A stretch of DNA of 64,000 bases from Cellulomonas sp. NS3 (GCF_024757985.1 NZ_CP103289.1:248001-312000); one strand, 5' to 3'. Counted from the stretch's first letter, positions 34,426-43,070 are shown. Made by a program: numbers and translations. The notes: generated by a model not told the origin, from the sequence alone.

Positions 34426-35613
34426 TCAGCGGCGGGCGTCCGCGACCCGGCCGGGCATCGCCGTCCCGCCCCCGGGCCCGTCGCCCTCCGGTGCCCGCCA
34501 CTCCGTGATCGCCGCCCAGGCGACCGCGGTGATCGGGACGGCGAGCAGCGCGCCGATGATGCCGGAGAGGATCGTCCCGGCGGTCAGCGCGAGCAGGATC
34601 GCGAGCGGGTGCAGCGCGAGGGCGCGGCCGATGACGACGGGCGCGAGGAGGTCGCCCTCGAGCTGGTTCACGGCGATCACGACGACGAGGACGATCAGCG
34701 CGGTCGTCGGGCCGTTCGTCACGAGCGCGACCAACGTCGCGAGGATGCCGGCGACCGTCGCGCCGATGAGCGGGACGAACGCACCGAGGAACACGATGGT
34801 CGCGAGCGGCAGCGCCAGCGGGACACCGAGGATGACGAGCGCCAGGCCGATGACCAGGGCGTCGACGAACGCCACGATCGCGGTGCCGCGCACGTAGCCG
34901 CCGAGCACCCCGACCGAGCGGTTCCCGACGCGCCACGCGCGGGCCTGACGCTCCTCGGACAGCGGCCGGATGAGGAAGCCGAAGATGCTGCGGCCGTCCT
35001 TCATGAGGAAGAACAGCACGACGACGCCCAGCAGCAGCCCGGCGACGCCCTCGGCCGCGGCGGTGGCCCCGGTGATCGCGCCGCTCTGCACCTGGTCGCT
35101 CGTGAGCGCCGCGGTGAGCGCCTCGCGCGCGGACGCGATCTGCTCCTCGGTGATCTCGAGCGGGCCCTGCAGCAGGAACTTCTCGAGCTCCCCGAGCCCG
35201 CGGTCGGCCTCCTCGACGAGCGTCGGCCACTCCTTGCGGATGCCCCGCCCGACGAGCCACAGCACGACGCCGAGCGTCCCGAGCCCCAGCAGTAGGGCCG
35301 CCCACGTCGCGAGCGCGCGCGGCCACCCCCAGCGCCGGAACAGACGCACGAGCGGGCTGAACGCGGCGGCGAGGATGGCGGCGATGAGCAGCGGGATGAC
35401 GAGCAGCTTGACCTGCGTGAGCCCCCACACCAGGACCGACGCGAGCGCGAGGACCAGGAGCGCCTGCGCGCTGCGGGTCGCGGCGCGGCCCAGGCCGTCG
35501 TGCCACGGGCCCGTCGGGGGCGGCGGGGTCGGACGATGCGTCGGGCTCGGGACCGTCGTGGCGAGCGCGGCGGACGATGCGGCGCGCCCGGGGCGTCGGC
35601 GGAAGGCGTTCAT
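34426..35613 (-). CDS. AI-2E family permease (TqsA/PerM-like)
   Basis: 395 residues with eight predicted helices. The family layout is visible: a Pro-rich cytosolic start, two early helix pairs, a soluble segment (~110-170, IRKEWPTLVEEADRGLGELEKF), then VVVLFFLMKDGRSIFGFL, GGYVRGTAIVAFVDALVIG and the end motifs VPLIGATVAGILATLVAL and VNQLEGDLLAPVVIGRALALHPLAILLAL. The members export autoinducer-2 or act as Na+/H+ antiporters. Convergent with trpB2, 18 bp apart. Confidence 0.9.
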   Translation of the reverse strand: MNAFRRRPGRAASSAALATTVPSPTHRPTPPPPTGPWHDGLGRAATRSAQALLVLALASVLVWGLTQVKLLVIPLLIAAILAAAFSPLVRLFRRWGWPRALATWAALLLGLGTLGVVLWLVGRGIRKEWPTLVEEADRGLGELEKFLLQGPLEITEEQIASAREALTAALTSDQVQSGAITGATAAAEGVAGLLLGVVVLFFLMKDGRSIFGFLIRPLSEERQARAWRVGNRSVGVLGGYVRGTAIVAFVDALVIGLALVILGVPLALPLATIVFLGAFVPLIGATVAGILATLVALVTNGPTTALIVLVVVIAVNQLEGDLLAPVVIGRALALHPLAILLALTAGTILSGIIGALLAVPITAVAWAAITEWRAPEGDGPGGGTAMPGRVADARR

Positions 35614-35694
35614 GACGTCAACCTGCCACGGGCGCGACCGTGGGGCGCGCCGGGAGCGCAGGTGGGCGGCGCGCCGGGGTCGCGGCCGTGCGCC

Positions 35695-35730
35695 GCGGGA
35701 GGCCCGGCGCCGGGTCCTCGGGCCTCCCGC
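35695..35730 (-). terminator. Hairpin downstream of azoreductase
   Basis: GCGGGAGGCCC and GGGCCTCCCGC give perfect 11-bp arms around a 14-nt loop. The hairpin lies ~70 nt past the azoreductase stop on the minus strand, in the 185-bp gap before the AI-2E permease gene. Confidence 0.55.
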
Positions 35731-35798
35731 TGGTGCTCACGGTCCGCGGTGCGCGCCCGCCGCGCCGCCCGGTGACGGCGGCTGCGGGCGCGTGCCGG

Positions 35799-36440
35799 TC
35801 AGGCGGCGCGGCGCGCGGCGAGCGCCGCCCCCGCCTGGGCCGCGGCCTCGCGCGCGGTGGTGTGCATGTGCGCTGCGACCTCGGCGAAGTCGTCGAGGGC
35901 GGGGTTCACGCCCACGAGCGTGAACTCGCGCTCGACGACCGTGAGGTCGGCGCCCCAGACGTCGACGAGGATGCGGCGCAGGTAGTCGGTGTTGTGGTCC
36001 CAGCCCTCGCGCGGGGTGCCCGCGCCGTACGCGCCGCCACGGGTCGTGACGAGGACGGTGGGTGTCCCCTCGAGCAGGCGCGTGCCCTGGGGCGCACCGG
36101 CGATCGCGAGGTCGATCCACGTCTTCGCGTGCTGGGACACCCCGAAGTTGTACAACGGCAGCGCGAGCACGGCGCTCGTGGCGTCCTGCAGCTCGGTGGC
36201 GACCTCCTGGGCGAGGGCGACGGCTGCGCGCTGCGCCTCGGTCCGGTCCGCCTCGGGGGTGAAGCTCCCGGAGATCGCGGTCGCCCAGGCGTCGGCGGGC
36301 AGCGGGTCGGCGCAGAGGTGGCGTCGCACGACCGCGGCGTGGGGGTGGGCGGCGACGACGCGGTCGAGGACGAGGTCGGCGAGGGCGCTGCTGGCGGAGC
36401 GGTCGCCCTGGATGCTGGCGTCGACGCGGAGGACGGTCAC
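35799..36440 (-). CDS. azoR: FMN-dependent NADH-azoreductase / quinone reductase
   Basis: 213 residues, flavodoxin-like fold. The FMN site is seen as VLRVDASIQGDRSASSALAD (phosphate loop), ALPLYNFGVSQHAKTWIDL and VTTRGGAYGAGTP. This is the AzoR family, which reduces quinones and azo compounds with NADH and protects from electrophile stress. GTG 36440 has AGGAG at 7 nt. It is divergent from the MarR gene, and both palindromes of that gap lie upstream of it. Confidence 0.9.
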   Translation of the reverse strand: MTVLRVDASIQGDRSASSALADLVLDRVVAAHPHAAVVRRHLCADPLPADAWATAISGSFTPEADRTEAQRAAVALAQEVATELQDATSAVLALPLYNFGVSQHAKTWIDLAIAGAPQGTRLLEGTPTVLVTTRGGAYGAGTPREGWDHNTDYLRRILVDVWGADLTVVEREFTLVGVNPALDDFAEVAAHMHTTAREAAAQAGAALAARRAA

Positions 36441-36462
36441 GTGATTCTCCTGACGGTAGGGA

Positions 36463-36509
36463 CTTGAGCGTTCAAGCGGCACCGTAGACGGCACGTGTTG
36501 AATGTTCAA
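36463..36509. promoter_or_regulatory. Two palindromic MarR-type operators
   Basis: CTTGAGCGTTCAAG (36463-36476) and TTGAATGTTCAA (36498-36509) share the TTGA...TCAA design and lie 35 bp apart centre to centre in the azoR/marR divergent gap. They are AT-rich islands in the region and are the natural targets of the adjacent MarR protein. Confidence 0.7.
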
Positions 36510-36518
36510 GTCGTGACG

Positions 36519-36524
36519 TAGGAT
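36519..36524 (+). promoter_or_regulatory. -10 box for leaderless marR gene
   Basis: TAGGAT is followed by CGTCGT and GTG 36531. The second palindrome (36498-36509) ends 10 nt upstream of this box, so a bound regulator would block it. Confidence 0.5.
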
Positions 36525-36530
36525 CGTCGT

Positions 36531-37058
36531 GTGACCGCCGACGCGCCCCGCGCCCCCGCCGTGGGTCCGGAGGTCCCCTGGCTCTCCGCGGAGCAGCAGC
36601 GCGAGTGGCGGGCCCTGATGGGGCTGTTCATGGATCTGCCGCCCGCCCTGGACGCGCAGCTCAAGCGCGACGCAGGGCTGAACACGTTCGAGTACCAGGT
36701 GCTCGCCGCGCTGTCCGAGGCGCCTGCCCGCACGCTCGTCCTCAGCGACCTGGCCGCCCTCGCGCGCGGGTCGCTGTCCCGGCTCTCGCACGCCGTCACG
36801 CGGCTCGAGCGCGCGGGCTGGGTCGAGCGGCGGAGCTGCACGGACCGCGCCGGGCGGCACACCGAGGCCCGGCTCACCGACTCGGGCCTCGCGCGGCTCG
36901 AGGAGGTCGCCCCCGGCCACGTCCGGGCGGTGCGGCGGCTCGTGGTCGACGTGCTCAGCCCCGAGCAGCTCACGCAGCTCGCGGCCGCGGCCCGCGCGAT
37001 CACGGCGGCGACGCAGGCCGAGCCGCCCGACGAGGGCAGGGTGGACGGCAGCTGCTGA
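36531..37058 (+). CDS. MarR-family transcriptional regulator
   Basis: 175 residues. The winged helix is recognised by LNTFEYQVLAALSEAPARTL, LSDLAALARGSLSRLSHAV (recognition helix) and the wing GWVERRSCTDRAGRHTEARLTDSG. It likely represses azoR and itself through the two palindromes between the genes. No Cys lies at the N terminus, so an OhrR-type thiol switch is not apparent. GTG 36531 is 6 nt after TAGGAT. Confidence 0.88.
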   Translation: MTADAPRAPAVGPEVPWLSAEQQREWRALMGLFMDLPPALDAQLKRDAGLNTFEYQVLAALSEAPARTLVLSDLAALARGSLSRLSHAVTRLERAGWVERRSCTDRAGRHTEARLTDSGLARLEEVAPGHVRAVRRLVVDVLSPEQLTQLAAAARAITAATQAEPPDEGRVDGSC

Positions 37059-37071
37059 CCCGCGTCCTCGC

Positions 37072-37109
37072 GCCCGGGCCGGCGGCTCGACGGGCCGCCG
37101 GGCCCGGGC
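37072..37109. terminator. GC hairpin between convergent marR and arsM
   Basis: GCCCGGGCCGGCGG pairs with CCGCCGGGCCCGGGC with one bulged base, in the 63-bp gap between two convergent stops. It can serve both directions. Confidence 0.6.
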
Positions 37110-37121
37110 GTGCCGGTGCGA

Positions 37122-37946
37122 CTACGGCTTGACCGCCCGGACGATCGCGCCGTGCAGACCGGGCGCCACCTCGTGCGTGAAGGTCACGCTCGCGTCCGTG
37201 AACCCGGTGGCGGTGAGCCCGTCGAGGTACTCCTGGCGCGAGAGGGCCCCGGCGATGCACCCGACATAGCTGCCGCGCTCGGCGCGCTGCTCGGGCGTCA
37301 CGTCGTCGTCCGCCACGACGTCGGAGATGCCGACGCGGCCGCCGGGCGCCAGCACCCGGAATACCTCGGACAGCACCGCAGGCTTGTCGACGGACAGGTT
37401 GACGACGCAGTTGGAGATGACGACGTCGACCGCCGCGTCCGGCAGGGGCACGGCCTCGATGCGGCCCTCGAGGAACTCGACGTTCGTCGCGCCCGCGGTC
37501 GCGGCGTTGCTGCGCGCGAGGTCGAGCATCTCGGGGGTCATGTCGACGCCGTACGCGAAGCCGGTCGGGCCGACGCGGCGCGCGGACAGCAGCACGTCGA
37601 TGCCCCCGCCGGAGCCGAGGTCGAGCACGCGCTCGCCGGGGCGCAGGTCCGCGACGGCGGTCGGGTTGCCGCAGCCGAGCGACGCGAGGAGCGCCGCCTC
37701 GGGGAGCGCGGCGGCGTCGTCGGCGTCGTAGAGCGCGCCGCCGAACCGGTCGCCCGTCTCGAGGGCCTGCGTGGTGCCGCAGCATGCCGCCGCGGCGGGG
37801 GCGTCGGGGGCGGCCACGGCTCCGGTGCAGCACGCCGTACTCGCCTCCCCGGTCGTGCCGGTGCTGCTCGGGGTCGTGCTGCGGGTCACGGCGAGCGCGG
37901 CCTCCGCGTAGCGGCTGCGCACCTGCGCGACGAGGTTCTCGGTCAT
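37122..37946 (-). CDS. arsM: Arsenite methyltransferase ArsM
   Basis: 274 residues. SAM motif I is VLDLGSGGGIDVLLSA, followed by the ArsM-specific LGCGNPTAVA (C92), ISNCVVNLS (C180) and GSYVGCIAGAL (C230), the conserved As(III)-binding cysteines. Additional Cys pairs (C39/C40, C55/C56) are in a Thr/Ala-rich N-terminal stretch. It methylates As(III) to volatile or less retained forms. GGAGGA lies 6 nt before ATG 37946. Divergent arsR is its likely regulator. Confidence 0.93.
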   Translation of the reverse strand: MTENLVAQVRSRYAEAALAVTRSTTPSSTGTTGEASTACCTGAVAAPDAPAAAACCGTTQALETGDRFGGALYDADDAAALPEAALLASLGCGNPTAVADLRPGERVLDLGSGGGIDVLLSARRVGPTGFAYGVDMTPEMLDLARSNAATAGATNVEFLEGRIEAVPLPDAAVDVVISNCVVNLSVDKPAVLSEVFRVLAPGGRVGISDVVADDDVTPEQRAERGSYVGCIAGALSRQEYLDGLTATGFTDASVTFTHEVAPGLHGAIVRAVKP

Positions 37947-37996
37947 GTCGTCCTCCACGGTCGGTCGGGTCCGGGGAGGACCCGCGGGCGGAAACG

Positions 37997-38067
37997 CATC
38001 GATGTGCGTCGATGTATGAACAGTGGCGCAGGTATCGACAGATGTCAATGCGTGAGGCACGATTGAC
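37997..38067. promoter_or_regulatory. ArsR operator candidates in the arsM/arsR gap
   Basis: CATCGA-N6-TCGATG (37997-38014) lies nearer arsM, and GTCAAT-N12-ATTGAC (38044-38067) overlaps the arsR -10 region and reaches the start codon. Both are inverted repeats of a size usual for ArsR/SmtB dimers. The second would give autorepression. Confidence 0.55.
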
Positions 38068-38069
38068 CT

Positions 38070-38432
38070 GTGAGTGCTCCCACGCTGCTTCCCGTCCTCG
38101 ACGTCACCGCCTGCTGCACGCCGCTCGACGAGGGCACGCTGGCCCGGGACGACGCCGAGAACCTCGCGCGCATCCTCAAGGCGCTCGCCGACCCTGCGCG
38201 CCTGCAGCTGCTCTCGCACATCGCGTCGAGCAGCGAGGCGGTCTGCGCGTGCGACCTCAACGACGTCGTCGGCCTCGCGCAGCCGACCGTGTCGCACCAC
38301 CTCACGACGCTCGTCAAGGCGGGCATCCTCACGCGCGAGAAGCGCGGGGTGTGGGCGTACTACGCGGTCGTGCCCGGCGCGCTCGGAGCGCTCGCGGACG
38401 TCCTGCGGCACGCGGGCGCGCCGACCCGCTGA
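38070..38432 (+). CDS. arsR: ArsR-family arsenite-responsive repressor (CgArsR type)
   Basis: 120 residues. The winged helix is DPARLQLLSHIA... DVVGLAQPTVSHHLTTLVKAGILTR. Metalloid ligands: C15 and C16 (VTACCTP) at the N terminus, plus C59 and C61 (EAVCACDL). A pair at 15/16 with one more Cys in the DNA-binding half is the layout described for the Corynebacterium glutamicum ArsR, rather than the E. coli CVCDLC-only site. GTG 38070 is 6 nt after CACGAT. Confidence 0.92.
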   Translation: MSAPTLLPVLDVTACCTPLDEGTLARDDAENLARILKALADPARLQLLSHIASSSEAVCACDLNDVVGLAQPTVSHHLTTLVKAGILTREKRGVWAYYAVVPGALGALADVLRHAGAPTR

Positions 38433-38471
38433 GCGCCGGCGCCCGCGCGGGTACGGGCCGCGGACGAGGCG

Positions 38472-39116
38472 TCAGCGCCCGTGCGGCTGCCGCAGCATCT
38501 GCGCCTCGACGGGCCCGTGCGGCCTCAGCGCGGTGACCTCGCCGACCACACGGAACCCGAAGCCCTCGTAGTAGCGCACGTTCTCCTCGCGCGACGTCTC
38601 GAGGTAGCAGGCCGTCCCGGTCCGGTCGGCGCGGGAGAGCACGGGCTCGACGAGCCGCCGACCGTGGCCACGACGCTGCGCGTCGGGTCGAACCCCCAGC
38701 ACCTCGAGGTACCACGCGCCCTCGGGCGGCACCGCGTCGAGGAGACCGGCCTCGACCGCGGACCCGAACCGGGCCAGCGCGGCCGTGCGCAGCGGGTGCC
38801 GCAGCGCGACCGGCACGAGCGGTGCGAGCGTCCGCAGCTTGCGCAGCGCCGTCATCGGGTACGCGCCGGGCGGGTACCAGACGGCGACCCCCGCGACGCC
38901 CGCGTCGTCGTGCACCCCGAGGACGTGCCCGTGGCGCAGGCCGTCGGTCAGCCCGATCCGGTGGATCGCGTCGAGCGCGCGGCGCCGGACGCGCGGCTCG
39001 GGCAGCACGTGGGAGAAGGCGGGGTCCCCGCGCAGCGCGCTCGAGAGCAGGTGCGCCGCGGCCCGCACCGACGCCCGCTCGGGCAGGAGCGGGGTGGCGG
39101 GCTCGGAGACGTCCAT
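38472..39116 (-). CDS. GNAT-family N-acetyltransferase
   Basis: 214 residues. The acetyl-CoA loop is VLGVRPDAQRRGHGRRLVEPVL (R/Q-x-x-G-x-G), the last strands are CYLETSREENVRYYEGFGFRVVGEV. The N-terminal half is of the PuaN-like/GNAT form seen in puromycin acetyltransferase relatives (AAHLLSSALRGDPAFSHVLP). Acceptor unknown. The gene is convergent with arsR. Confidence 0.87.
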   Translation of the reverse strand: MDVSEPATPLLPERASVRAAAHLLSSALRGDPAFSHVLPEPRVRRRALDAIHRIGLTDGLRHGHVLGVHDDAGVAGVAVWYPPGAYPMTALRKLRTLAPLVPVALRHPLRTAALARFGSAVEAGLLDAVPPEGAWYLEVLGVRPDAQRRGHGRRLVEPVLSRADRTGTACYLETSREENVRYYEGFGFRVVGEVTALRPHGPVEAQMLRQPHGR

Positions 39117-39319
39117 CCGTCCAGGCTCCCTCACGGTCCCCGGCACGGCGAGTGGCGGAGGTCCCACGCCCGCGGCGGGTCGGTCAGCGGGTCTCGTGGA
39201 CGACGAGGGCGACGTCGTCGCGCGCCCCCTCCTCGACCGCGTCCCCGCACGTCGCACGGCCGCCCGGATGGCGCGCCGGCACGCCCGACGGGCCGGCGAC
39301 CGTGTGCCACGATGCGCGG

Positions 39320-41218
39320 ATGGTGCAGCGGTACGACGTCGTCGTCGTGGGCTCGGGCTTCGGTGGCTCGGTCGCGGCGCTGCGCCTCGCCGAGAAGGGG
39401 TACCGGGTCGCGGTGCTCGAGGCGGGCCGGCGGTTCGCCGACGAGGACTTCCGCACGTCGTGGCACCTGCGCACGTTCCTGTGGGCGCCCGCGCTCGGCT
39501 GTTTCGGGATCCAGCGGATCCACCTCTTGCGAGACTCGCTCGTGCTCGCCGGGGCAGGGGTCGGCGGCGGCTCGCTCGTGTACGGCACGACGCTGTACCG
39601 GCCGCTGCGCGCGTTCTACGACGACCCGCAGTGGGCGTCGATCACCGACTGGGAGGACGAGCTCGCGCCGCACTACGACCAGGCGGCGCGCATGCTCGGC
39701 GTGACGCGCAACCCCGCCGCGACGCCGGCCGACGCGCTGCTGCGCCGCGTCGCGACCCGGCTCGGCCGGGAGGGGACCGTGCGGCCGACCGACGTGGGCG
39801 TCCTGTTCGGCGAGCCGGGCGTGCGCGTGCCCGACCCGTTCTTCGGCGGCGCCGGCCCCGAGCGTGCGGGCTGCACGCAGTGCGGCTCGTGCATGACGGG
39901 GTGCCGGGTCGGCGCGAAGAACACCCTGACGACGAACTACCTGCACCTCGCCGAGCGCGCGGGCGTGCACGTCGAGCCGCTCACCACCGTGACCGGCCTC
40001 GCGCCGCGGCCGGGCGGGGGCTGGGAGGTCACGGCCCGGGCGACCGGCGGCCGGCTCGGGCAGCTCCTGGGTGGCGCGGGTGCCCGACGACGCGACCGAG
40101 GTGACGGCGCGAGCGGCGCGGTGCGGCACGGGAGCCGCGACGGCGCGGGCGGCCGGGGGCGGGAGGCGGCCGGCGACCGGGCCGCGTCCGGGGCAGGGGC
40201 CGCCGCGTCGACCTGGCACGCCGACCACGTCGTGCTGGCGGCGGGCACCTACGGGACGCAGACGCTCCTGCACCGGATGCGCGCGAGCGGCGCCCTGCCG
40301 GCCCTGTCCCCCCGCCTCGGCGAGCTCACGCGCACCAACTCGGAGGCCCTCGTCGGGGCGAGCGCCCCGCGCGTCGACCCGGCGCGCGACCTGTCGACCG
40401 GCGTCGCGATCACGTCGTCGTTCTTCGTCGACGACGCCACGCACGTCGAGGCGGTCCGCTACGGCCGCGGCTCCAACGCGATGGCGCTGCTGCAGACCGC
40501 GCTCGTGCCGGGCGGCACCGCGGTGCGGCGGGTCGACGGCTGGCTCGGCTCGCTCGCGCGCGGCCTGGTCACGCGTCCGGTGACGACCGTGCGCGCGCTC
40601 GTGCCGTACCGGTGGAGCGAGCGCACGACGATCGCGCTCGTCATGCAGTCGCTCGACAACTCCCTGACGACGTCCCTCGCACCACGCCTCCTCGGCCTGC
40701 CGCTGCCGGTCCGGCTGCGCCGACTCACGTCGCGGCAGGGCAGCGGCGAGCCGAACCCGACGTGGGTCCCGCAGGCGCACGCGACCGCGCGGCTCCTCGC
40801 CGACGAGCTCGGCGGCGTCGCCGGGGGCAGCCTCGGGGACCTCGTCGCGATGCCGATGACCGCGCACTTCCTCGGCGGCTGCCCCATCGGCGCGACCCCC
40901 GGGGACGGCGTGCTCGACCCGTACCAGCGCGTGCACGGCTACCCGACGCTGCACGTGCTCGACGGCGCCGCCGTGACCGCGAACCTCGGCGTCAACCCGT
41001 CGCTCACGATCGCCGCGCAGGCCGAGCGCGCCGTGTCGCTGTGGCCCGAGCGCGGCGGGGTCGACCCGCGCCCGGCGCAGGGCGAGCCGTACGTGCGGGT
41101 CGAGCCCGTGCCGCCGGGGCGCCCGGTGGTCCCGGCGGGTGCGCCGGGGGCGCTGCGGACGCGTCGGGACGGCGCAGGTGCGGGACGGCCGTCGTCCGCG
41201 GGAGGCGTCGGCGCCTGA
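39320..41218 (+). CDS. GMC-family FAD oxidoreductase (cholesterol oxidase-like)
   Basis: 632 residues. The FAD loop is VVVGSGFGGSVAALRLAEKG (G11-G16), with the second GMC region AGAGVGGGSLVYGTTLYRP. A Cys cluster C185-x2-C188-x2-C191-x3-C195 (CTQCGSCMTGC then RVGAKNTL) has iron-sulfur-like spacing. The C terminus holds HVLDGAAVTANLGVNPSLTI, normal for this family. Residues ~250-296 are a Gly/Ala/Arg-rich low-complexity insert. Substrate is probably a sterol or a similar alcohol, unproven. ATG 39320 is 6 nt after CACGAT, suggesting leaderless expression. Confidence 0.88.
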   Translation: MVQRYDVVVVGSGFGGSVAALRLAEKGYRVAVLEAGRRFADEDFRTSWHLRTFLWAPALGCFGIQRIHLLRDSLVLAGAGVGGGSLVYGTTLYRPLRAFYDDPQWASITDWEDELAPHYDQAARMLGVTRNPAATPADALLRRVATRLGREGTVRPTDVGVLFGEPGVRVPDPFFGGAGPERAGCTQCGSCMTGCRVGAKNTLTTNYLHLAERAGVHVEPLTTVTGLAPRPGGGWEVTARATGGRLGQLLGGAGARRRDRGDGASGAVRHGSRDGAGGRGREAAGDRAASGAGAAASTWHADHVVLAAGTYGTQTLLHRMRASGALPALSPRLGELTRTNSEALVGASAPRVDPARDLSTGVAITSSFFVDDATHVEAVRYGRGSNAMALLQTALVPGGTAVRRVDGWLGSLARGLVTRPVTTVRALVPYRWSERTTIALVMQSLDNSLTTSLAPRLLGLPLPVRLRRLTSRQGSGEPNPTWVPQAHATARLLADELGGVAGGSLGDLVAMPMTAHFLGGCPIGATPGDGVLDPYQRVHGYPTLHVLDGAAVTANLGVNPSLTIAAQAERAVSLWPERGGVDPRPAQGEPYVRVEPVPPGRPVVPAGAPGALRTRRDGAGAGRPSSAGGVGA

Positions 41219-41316
41219 CGGTCGCCCGGCGTCCGGTCCAGGGCCACGGAGCCGCGGTACGCCCACCGCGCGCGTGCGCCGTCGGACCGTGACGCCGCCG
41301 GGCGGCGCCGCGCCCG

Positions 41317-42447
41317 TCAGAGCGTCCGCTGCCAGATCGCCTCGACGCCGGCGGGGCGGAAGCCGAGCGCGACGTTGATCGCGAGCATGTGCGCGTTCTC
41401 CTCGGCGTTCCACGTGTGGACCCGCCGGGTCGCCGGGCGCACCCGCGCCGTGTGCCGCAGGTTCGCCGCCTTGACCAGCATCCCCAGCCGGTGGCCCCGG
41501 TGCTCCCGGAGCACGAGGGTCGCGTCCTGCCACGCGCACGCCGGCTGCGACACGGAGTGCTCGAGCTGCGTGATCGCGGCGAGGCGTCCCGTCGGCACGT
41601 GCTCGGCGACGGTCACCAGGAAGCCGCGCCCGGTCGCGGCGGCGACGTCCTCGCGGTGCCGCACGCGGGCCGCGTCCCACGGGTCCTCCTCGAGGTCGAG
41701 GGCGGCCTGCGGGATGTCGGTGCTCATCCGCGTGAGCAGCACCGCGACGTCGTCCAGCCACGCGTCCGGCGCCCGGTCGGTCCACGAGTGCACGCGGTAG
41801 TCCGGCCCGGCGACCGACGCGGCGCCGTCGAGGTGGGCGGCGAGCGCGGCGTCGTCGAGCGGGACGTCGAGCACGCTGTACCGCTCGGCCTGCTCCGGGA
41901 CGTACCCGCGCCGCGCCGCGAACCGCACGCCCGGGACGGAGGCGTCGAGGCGTCCGCGGCCGGACGCGGCGGTGAGCGCGTCCGGGTGCCCGGCGGGCGG
42001 CTCCCCGCGGTGGGCCGTCGTGACCAGCGCCGTGGTGCGGCCGCGCTCGGCCGCCAGGCGCTCGGCGGCGTCCACGAGCGCGGTCCCGATCCCCTCGAGG
42101 GGGCGGTCCGGGTCGACCCAGACCTCGAGCTCCGCGAGGTGCGCGTTGCCGGCGCGCGGCAGCTCGACCACGACGGCGCCCACCACGTCACGGTCCTCGA
42201 CCCCCGCGACCCCCGCGGGCGGTGCGGCACCCGGCGCGGCGGCGACCGCCACCAGGACGACCCGCTCGGCGTACTCCTGGTCCCGCAGCGTCCGGAGCCA
42301 GTGCTGCACGGGCTCGGTGAAGTCGTCGTGGCCCCACGTGCGCCGCTGCACCTCCGCGTTCAGCCGGTGCGCGCCCACGACCGCCCCGGCCGCCGGGTCC
42401 TCGACGCTCGCCGGGAGGACCGCCTCGACCACCGCCCACGCCGTCAT
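41317..42447 (-). CDS. Tandem GNAT acetyltransferase
   Basis: 376 residues with two GNAT modules. The first (~1-190) has VELPRAGNAHLAELEVWVDPDRP and GIGTALVDAAERLAAERG. The second (~195-376) has LVLREHRGHRLGMLVKAANL and HTWNAEENAHMLAINVALGF. Such tandem proteins are frequent in actinobacteria (Eis- or MshD-like in layout) but I cannot name the substrate; MshD is not claimed. GACGCT lies 6 nt before ATG 42447. Confidence 0.85.
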   Translation of the reverse strand: MTAWAVVEAVLPASVEDPAAGAVVGAHRLNAEVQRRTWGHDDFTEPVQHWLRTLRDQEYAERVVLVAVAAAPGAAPPAGVAGVEDRDVVGAVVVELPRAGNAHLAELEVWVDPDRPLEGIGTALVDAAERLAAERGRTTALVTTAHRGEPPAGHPDALTAASGRGRLDASVPGVRFAARRGYVPEQAERYSVLDVPLDDAALAAHLDGAASVAGPDYRVHSWTDRAPDAWLDDVAVLLTRMSTDIPQAALDLEEDPWDAARVRHREDVAAATGRGFLVTVAEHVPTGRLAAITQLEHSVSQPACAWQDATLVLREHRGHRLGMLVKAANLRHTARVRPATRRVHTWNAEENAHMLAINVALGFRPAGVEAIWQRTL

Positions 42448-42520
42448 CCTGCGAGCGTCGCACCGGGCCGCGGTGCGGTCGAGCGGTTTCCCGGTGGGCG
42501 CCGGGTGCCGGCGGGCGACC

Positions 42521-42526
42521 TATCCT
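42521..42526 (+). promoter_or_regulatory. -10 box for leaderless ferredoxin-like gene
   Basis: TATCCT is followed by 7 nt and GTG 42534, with no ribosome-binding site. Confidence 0.5.
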
Positions 42527-42533
42527 CGACGGC

Positions 42534-42929
42534 GTGACGAGCGAGCGTGCGTGCGGGACGCGGCCCCCGGGTGCCGTCCCGGGGCTGACCGCGTGCAGCC
42601 TGTGCGCGGGCGAGACCCTCGGGTCCGACGACGCGCTCGACGGCGGTCAGCTCGCGCGCCTCCGGGCGCTCGCCGCCCGCGGCACCGCGCAGCTCACGCT
42701 CTCCGAGTGCCTCGACGAGTGCGAGCGCGGTGACGTGGTCGTCGCGCGCCCGAGCGGCGACGCCCGCCGCACGGCCGGTGGCCGGCCCGTCTGGTTCGAG
42801 CGCGTGGCGGGTGACGAGCTCACCGGGGCGCTCGCGGGGTGGCTCGACGCGGGCGGTCCGGGCGTCGACCCCGTGCCCGGCGCGCTCATGCCGTACGTCA
42901 TCGAGCGCGGCGGGGAACCCGGCGCGTAG
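42534..42929 (+). CDS. Thioredoxin-like [2Fe-2S] ferredoxin-type protein
   Basis: 131 residues. Cys are arranged as C21-x2-C24 (TACSLCAG) and C59-x3-C63 (SECLDECERGDVVVARP), with the latter followed by a hydrophobic strand, as in thioredoxin-like [2Fe-2S] proteins. C7 is extra. The C-terminal part (WFERVAGDELTGALAGWLDAGGP) is a helix typical of such (2Fe-2S) domain proteins. Electron-transfer partner unknown. GTG start 7 nt after TATCCT. Confidence 0.65.
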   Translation: MTSERACGTRPPGAVPGLTACSLCAGETLGSDDALDGGQLARLRALAARGTAQLTLSECLDECERGDVVVARPSGDARRTAGGRPVWFERVAGDELTGALAGWLDAGGPGVDPVPGALMPYVIERGGEPGA

Positions 42930-43070
42930 GCGACGTCCGACTGCCCGACCTGCACTCCTCGCGGGGAGACCGGACGCGTCGTCGACACGCAGTGGGAGCT
43001 CGGGTGAGCGCCCACCTCACACCTCGCCGGTGAGGAAGACCCCGGCTGGTCGCGCGGCGGGCGGGGCTGG

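Noticed and set aside
41317-42447. Mycothiol synthase MshD for the tandem GNAT
   Set aside because: Length and tandem layout fit only loosely and I see no MshD-specific motif.
42930-43010. Short plus-strand frame with a CPTC motif (SDCPTCTPRGETG)
   Set aside because: About 24 codons only, without start or ribosome-binding site; it may be debris of the decayed region but cannot be assigned.
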